DNA of 64,000 nucleotides. It comes from Gari tellinella (taxonomy: Eukaryota; Mollusca; Bivalvia; Cardiida; Psammobiidae). The stretch lies in NCBI GenBank assembly GCA_922989275.2, contig OV277864.1:69692158-69756157 (forward strand). The letters run 5' to 3'. The stretch's first letter is position 1. The number at the start of each line of letters is the position of its first letter. Below, piece by piece: positions 60,139 to 64,000 of the stretch. The translations under genes and the position numbers were made by a program. The notes under the pieces were generated by a model, which had not been told where the DNA came from, did not search any database, and saw only the letters and a program-made list of their open reading frames with translations.

Positions 60139-60206
60139 GACCTGTGATGATTTTAGTTTCTCTACCCCTCTGAGTTGTTTGTGAGGAGAAATTCTGTGAC
60201 TGAGGC
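60139..60206 (+). ncRNA. box C/D snoRNA-like, type B, shorter form
   Basis: Box C GTGATGA and box D CTGA are intact. ACAG after box C is missing, and the C' region is TTGTTTGTGAGG. The downstream partner is displaced by a transposon. Confidence 0.55.
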
Positions 60207-60274
60207 ATTATTTTAAGTCAACCAGTAAAGAAAAGGCTTTCTTAGTGGTCTTTGCTATTTGAATTTGAAGTTCT

Positions 60275-60517
60275 GGGGCCCGTTTCATAAATCTTCGTAC
60301 GACAGATGTTGTCGTAAGTCATATTATTAAAGTCTCAATTATTATTTATTTCCCCTTCTAATCCAGTCTTGTGACATCTCTTTCGAATCGTCTTGAAAAG
60401 ACGATTCCAAAGAGATGTAACAAGACAGGATTAGATTGAGAAATCAGAAATTAAATGTATTTTAAAGTTTTGACTTACGACAACATTCGTCATACGAAGG
60501 TCTATGAAACGGGCCCC
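60275..60517. mobile_element. MITE with GGGGCCCGTTTCATAAA ends
   Basis: Inverted ends GGGGCCCGTTTCATAAATCT and GGTCTATGAAACGGGCCCC. Inner arms CTAATCCAGTCTTGTGACAT and TGTAACAAGACAGGATTAG, and a CGTCTTGAAAAGACG centre. It is 243 bp, without a coding frame, and splits a type-B/type-A snoRNA pair. Confidence 0.8.
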
Positions 60518-60549
60518 TGGAGTTTGTTTCTTTACTTACAATTAGTTTT

Positions 60550-60629
60550 GACATACTCATGATGATTCATCAGAGCCTAAATCTTGAGTGATTTACAATG
60601 ATCATGAAATGATAGGACTGAGGTATGTC
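60550..60629 (+). ncRNA. box C/D snoRNA, type A
   Basis: 80 nt, intact. Middle CTTGAGTGATTTACA, as at 54499. It would sit about 168 nt from the type-B unit at 60139 if the MITE were absent. Confidence 0.85.
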
Positions 60630-60742
60630 TAGGATAAAGCGAGTTTATATTTAGATGATCAATAAAAGAAAAGGCTTACTTTAGTGTTTATATTTGAAGA
60701 TCTAGCATTCTGGAGTTTAATTCATTACCTATAGTTAGTTTT

Positions 60743-60822
60743 GACATACTCATGATGATTCATCTGAGCCTAAATATTGAATGACAGACAATGATCATGA
60801 AATGATAGGACTGAGGTATGTC
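60743..60822 (+). ncRNA. box C/D snoRNA, type A
   Basis: 80-nt consensus copy with ATTGAATGACAGACA. It follows the previous copy by only 113 nt, the closest intact pair in the array. Confidence 0.87.
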
Positions 60823-61074
60823 TAGGATAAAGTGAGTTTATATTTACAGTAAAAAATAAAGATCAAGTAGAGAATTGCTCAGATTTGCACTGTAGTTTTG
60901 CAAATTATGCATTTGTCTCTGTCTGTATGATTTGAACCAGACTTTCATATTCAATGTTTTGATTGACTGATGTTAGCAACAGTATTTAAGTCATCCAGTT
61001 AAGAAGATGCTTTCTTAGTGTTGATATTTGAACTTGAAGTTCTGGAATTTATTTCTTTGCCTTCAATTAGTTTT

Positions 61075-61154
61075 GACATACTCATGATGATGTATCAGAG
61101 CCTAAATCTTGTGTGACAGACGATGATCATGAAATGATAGGACTGAGGTATGTT
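61075..61154 (+). ncRNA. box C/D snoRNA, type A, diverged middle
   Basis: 80 nt. Stem GACATAC/GTATGTT (one G-U pair), box C ATGATGA followed by TGTATCAGAGCC, middle CTTGTGTGACAGACG. Guide and box D are unchanged despite the other substitutions. Confidence 0.8.
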
Positions 61155-61488
61155 TTGGACTAAGATTTCTGAAGTCTTGTGTCTGCTTATAAGATAATTA
61201 AAGCCTTCTGACTTATTTTGAAGATAGTCAACTATACTTCAAGTAGGCCGAAAGTAAAGCAGAATGCATCTTAAAATGCCACTTTGTAGGACAACGAACT
61301 ATTTTCCTATGGTGCATACTCATGATAATATAAACTATTTTCTTCAGTGGAATGATAAATCAAAAGGCATAAAACGGCATATTTATGATGTAAAGGGATT
61401 ATGCAAGTGTTGAGAAATGGTTGCAACAATGCAGTTTTCAAACAGTTCTTGTTTATGAATTAGAGGATAGATACACAGGAATTGGTTT

Positions 61489-61568
61489 GACATACTCATG
61501 ATGATTCAACAGAGCCTTTATCTAAAATGATTTACAATGATCATGAAATGATAGGACTGAGGTATGTC
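61489..61568 (+). ncRNA. box C/D snoRNA, type A, diverged middle
   Basis: 80 nt. Middle TTTATCTAAAATGATTTACA is the most changed of the 80-nt copies and the 5' flank is unrelated to the others, yet stem, box C, guide and box D are intact. Confidence 0.83.
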
Positions 61569-61595
61569 TAAGTGTAAGAGGAAGTCCAGCTTTTG

Positions 61596-61846
61596 TTAAC
61601 CCTTTGAACCCTAGTCCCGCAAATAGGCGTTCTTTTCAAACAATGTACATGTGAATAGTACAGTTGTCCTGTGCAAACAGTGAAGACCCAGATCAGAGGG
61701 CTTCGAAAGGAGCCCTCTGATCAGGGTATTCACTGTTTTGTCATAATGCCAAACATTGACAAAAACAACCCTTAAAAGTCAGAAATTGACTTGACTAAAT
61801 GGAAACTGGAATTGTCCATTTAAAGTTTCAGGGAGGAAAGAGTTAA
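61596..61846 (+). repeat. M2 element, full copy
   Basis: TTAACCCTTTGAACCCTAGT to GGGAGGAAAGAGTTAA, central palindrome AGTGAAGACCCAGATCAGAG / CTCTGATCAGGGTATTCACT. It is close in sequence to the copy at 23490. Confidence 0.75.
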
Positions 61847-61856
61847 TATAGACATT

Positions 61857-62069
61857 TAACCCTTTACCACATAGCCTGTTTCTAGTTATGGACACAGGTG
61901 ACCAACAACTAAAGCAGATTGAAAGTAAAGCAGAATGTGCCTGAGCCTGCTTTAAATTACCATCTGCTAGAATATATATATCTTCTTATGATACATATTC
62001 ATGTCTGTATACATTGGAATAACTTATATGCATAAAAATGCTTATCTTGCTTATCTATGGAGTAATGGG
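61857..62069 (+). repeat. M1 copy with collapsed stem
   Basis: TTTAACCCTTTACCACATAGC to ATGGAGTAATGGGT. The stem keeps AAAGCAGAATGTGCC but jumps directly to GAGCCTGCTTTAA. Confidence 0.6.
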
Positions 62070-62284
62070 TGAGAAGAAAACATTAGCAATTTAACAGTCA
62101 TTCACACAGATTCAAGGCACCTAGGAAAGATCGCCTACTATTGTATAGTGTATACTAAAACTAGCTATAAGTCGTCGTCAATTTTGACAGCATGTTGGAT
62201 AAATGACTGTTTATATGAGATACGGTACTTACCTTATCCTGAGATCAGTATTTGCAGTGAAGAAGAATTGAAATGAATATTGAA

Positions 62285-62355
62285 GACCTGTGATGATTTT
62301 ACAGTTTCTCTACCCCTCTGAGTTGTTTCTGAGGAGAAATTCTGTGACTGAGGCA
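62285..62355 (+). ncRNA. box C/D snoRNA-like, type B
   Basis: Box C GTGATGA, ACAG present, C' region TTGTTTCTGAGG, box D CTGA. It is intermediate between the two type-B subgroups, and its type-A partner starts 170 nt downstream. Confidence 0.6.
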
Positions 62356-62454
62356 TCAGTATTTAAGTCACCCAGTAAAGAAAATGCTTACTTTAGTGTT
62401 TATATTTGAAGATCTAGCATTCTGGAGTTTAATTCATTGCCTATAGTTAGTTTT

Positions 62455-62534
62455 GACATACTCATGATGATTCATCTGAGCCTAAATCTTGAATGACAGA
62501 CAATGATCATGAAATGATAGGACTGAGGTATGTC
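62455..62534 (+). ncRNA. box C/D snoRNA, type A, last copy in window
   Basis: 80 nt, intact stem, boxes and guide. Middle CTTGAATGACAGACA combines the two common variants. More copies may follow beyond 64000. Confidence 0.86.
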
Positions 62535-62832
62535 TAGGACAAATTTTTTCTGTAGACTGTGCTTGCTTATCAGATAAAATAAGCTTTCTGTCATGACTTG
62601 TTTTGAGGTAACTACTTCAAGTAAGCAGAAATGAAGCATAATGAGCCTTAAGCTGTCATTTTGTAGGATTAAAAAAATATTTTCCCATGGCGCAAAATGA
62701 TTATATAAAATGGAGCTATATTTTTCGGTGGAGGAATAAATTAAATGCATCAAATGTATATTTATGGAGTAAAGGGTTAAGATACAGGTGATGAGAAATG
62801 GTTGCAGCATGAGATTTGTGAGTGATACAGAT

Positions 62833-64000
62833 ACAGTAAAACATCGGAAAAACGAACACCCTCCGGACCAGGTAAAAAGTTCGGTTTTCTGAGGTGTTCG
62901 GTTTTCTGAGTTGTTCATGAATCAGTGCTAACATTCAGGCTGAGGCATCTTTACAGACCAGACCTATAACTCAATAACATGACCGTAACAGTGAATTCTC
63001 ATCTAGATCAAAACTGTTTGATAGAATGATCAAGAATGAGAATGAACTTTCAATACGACAGAGCATTTTTAACAATAGCTCAATAATTATTTACCGTCTT
63101 TTGCCGCGTATAATGTGCACTCGTGTATTCTCTGTATTTTATGTGTTAAATCACAAGATATAAACGTATTCCCATAGGTAAGAAGCATCTGTGTTTTGAA
63201 ATAAACACTTCAATTTCTAGATTGTCGCAACCATTATAAAACGAAACAACCGCCATAGTTTTAACTTTTAATGGGCTTACTTTATTCGCATTTCGAGCAG
63301 CACATTATTCTATGGAAGTTCGTAGATTCAGTATAATCAAGAACGTTTCCGATTTTGCGAATATGTCGCGAAAGGAAATTTTGCTGTGCAAATCGAGTGT
63401 TATTGGATTAACAAAATGAGCGGTTGTTCATACAGTAAGACTTTGCTTCTACAACACACTCATTCAGTACGCAATTGCAAACAATAATTATGAAATATAA
63501 CTGAGATATTTCCTTTCTTTCTGTCTTCAGAATGCCGTACTGAACTTTAAAAAATTTGAATTCTAAACAGTAAAATGTTCCGACGTACTTCGAAACAAAC
63601 TACGAACAACGGAACGCATTTTTGTTGCTGTAGCATAGTCAGATCAGAGCCTTATTTTTATCAGCAATCGTGTGTCACAACCGTGAAATACACGTGTCAT
63701 CTCCAATAAACACCCCACCCATTACGCAATCTTAACACATTACGCTAAGTGTCCCAGACGTGTTTGACGGTCGACTCAGTTGAATAAATTTGCCATGATC
63801 GCAATGGTGAAATTAGAGACGCGAGGTGACAAAATACAGTGAATGTTCGGTTTTCCGAGGTAATTTTATGTTTATTTGAACATTTTGGGCAGAGAAAATC
63901 GTTCAGTTTTCGGAATTCTGAGGTTCCGGTTTTCTTAGACTTACTTTTGGTTAAAATAAGAAGGGAAAAAATCGGGACCGGACAGAAAGTTCGGTATTCC
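62833..64000. mobile_element. TIR element, CAGTAAAACATCGGAAAAAC end, runs off window
   Basis: Left end follows TA and reads CAGTAAAACATCGGAAAAAC with GAACACC and TTCGGTTTTCTGAGGTGTTC. Near 63840-64000 similar TTCGGTTTTCCGAGG and TTCTGAGGTTCCGG motifs appear inverted, with AGAAAGTTCGGTATTCC at the very edge. TA and CAGTAAAAC suggest a Tc1/pogo-type element. No transposase is readable. Confidence 0.5.

Larger units (their letters stand above)
53332..64000 (+). other. PDIA3 intron 5 holding the snoRNA cluster
   Basis: More than 10.6 kb without a recognisable PDIA3 exon. It contains 15 type-A and 6 type-B C/D snoRNA-like units in the host's orientation. Between them are repeated spacers (for example AGTCAGCCAGTAAATAAGAG, TTGAAGATCTAG, TTTGTCGATTTATTTTGAAA) and inserted transposons. 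A decayed M3 lies at 53400-53590 and another at 54000-54185. 61196-61405, 61857-62069 and 62575-62780 are M1 copies. The cluster's host could instead be a separate non-coding transcript. Confidence 0.6.

Overview
This is a 64-kb window of a eukaryotic nuclear genome: AT-rich, spliceosomal introns, and two intron-rich protein genes on the + strand. Protein similarity and the repeat types point to a lophotrochozoan animal, most likely a bivalve mollusc. The repeat evidence is elements beginning TTTTAGCTCACCTG or TTTTATGCCCC, and tRNA-headed SINEs whose 3' body I associate with molluscs. The organism is an inference; no species is claimed.

Layout. Positions 1-39262 hold the 3' part of a DENND4/Crag-type Rab GEF gene: 21 exons with continuous phase, 1523 codons and a stop, with the 5' exons lying before the window. 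Positions 39263-47850 are 3' UTR or intergenic DNA full of foldback elements. A promoter-like region at about 47850-48160 carries an exact ERSE-II motif. It leads into the 5' part of PDIA3 (ERp57-type protein disulfide isomerase), with exons from 48161 to 53331. The rest of PDIA3 lies beyond the window, so 53332-64000 is one long intron, with the caveat that a small exon could have been missed.

Two features stand out. (1) The last PDIA3 intron holds a same-strand cluster of box C/D snoRNA-like genes. Fifteen copies belong to one family: box C ATGATGA, box D CTGA, a 7-bp terminal stem, 80 nt in 14 copies. They share a guide, AATGATAGGA, complementary to the conserved 28S rRNA stretch UCCUAUCAUU. 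A second C/D-like family (six copies) sits about 170 nt upstream of several of them. The first copy, at 53735, has a terminal stem of different sequence but equal pairing. (2) PDIA3 carries two homologous, phase-matched versions of exon 3 (49739-49868 and 50884-51001). Both keep the cysteine pair and the YPTL loop of the thioredoxin-like a domain. Including both, or neither, gives an early stop, which is the arrangement expected of mutually exclusive exons.

The introns and intergenic DNA are built largely from hairpin MITE families. The commonest has termini TTAACCCATTACCCCATA and a stem around AAAGCAGAATG; I count roughly forty full or partial copies in both orientations. Other families centre on AAACAGTGTAGACCC, AAACAGTTTGGATCC, ACTCATTAGAATCGTCTC and AAGCATTTGATTGGTCAGA hairpins, or have pogo/Tc1-like ends. 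Nested insertions are common. Two composite nests each occur twice, which suggests the composites were re-amplified as units. A 1.9-kb hAT-like element with an 8-bp target duplication lies at 30488-32404.
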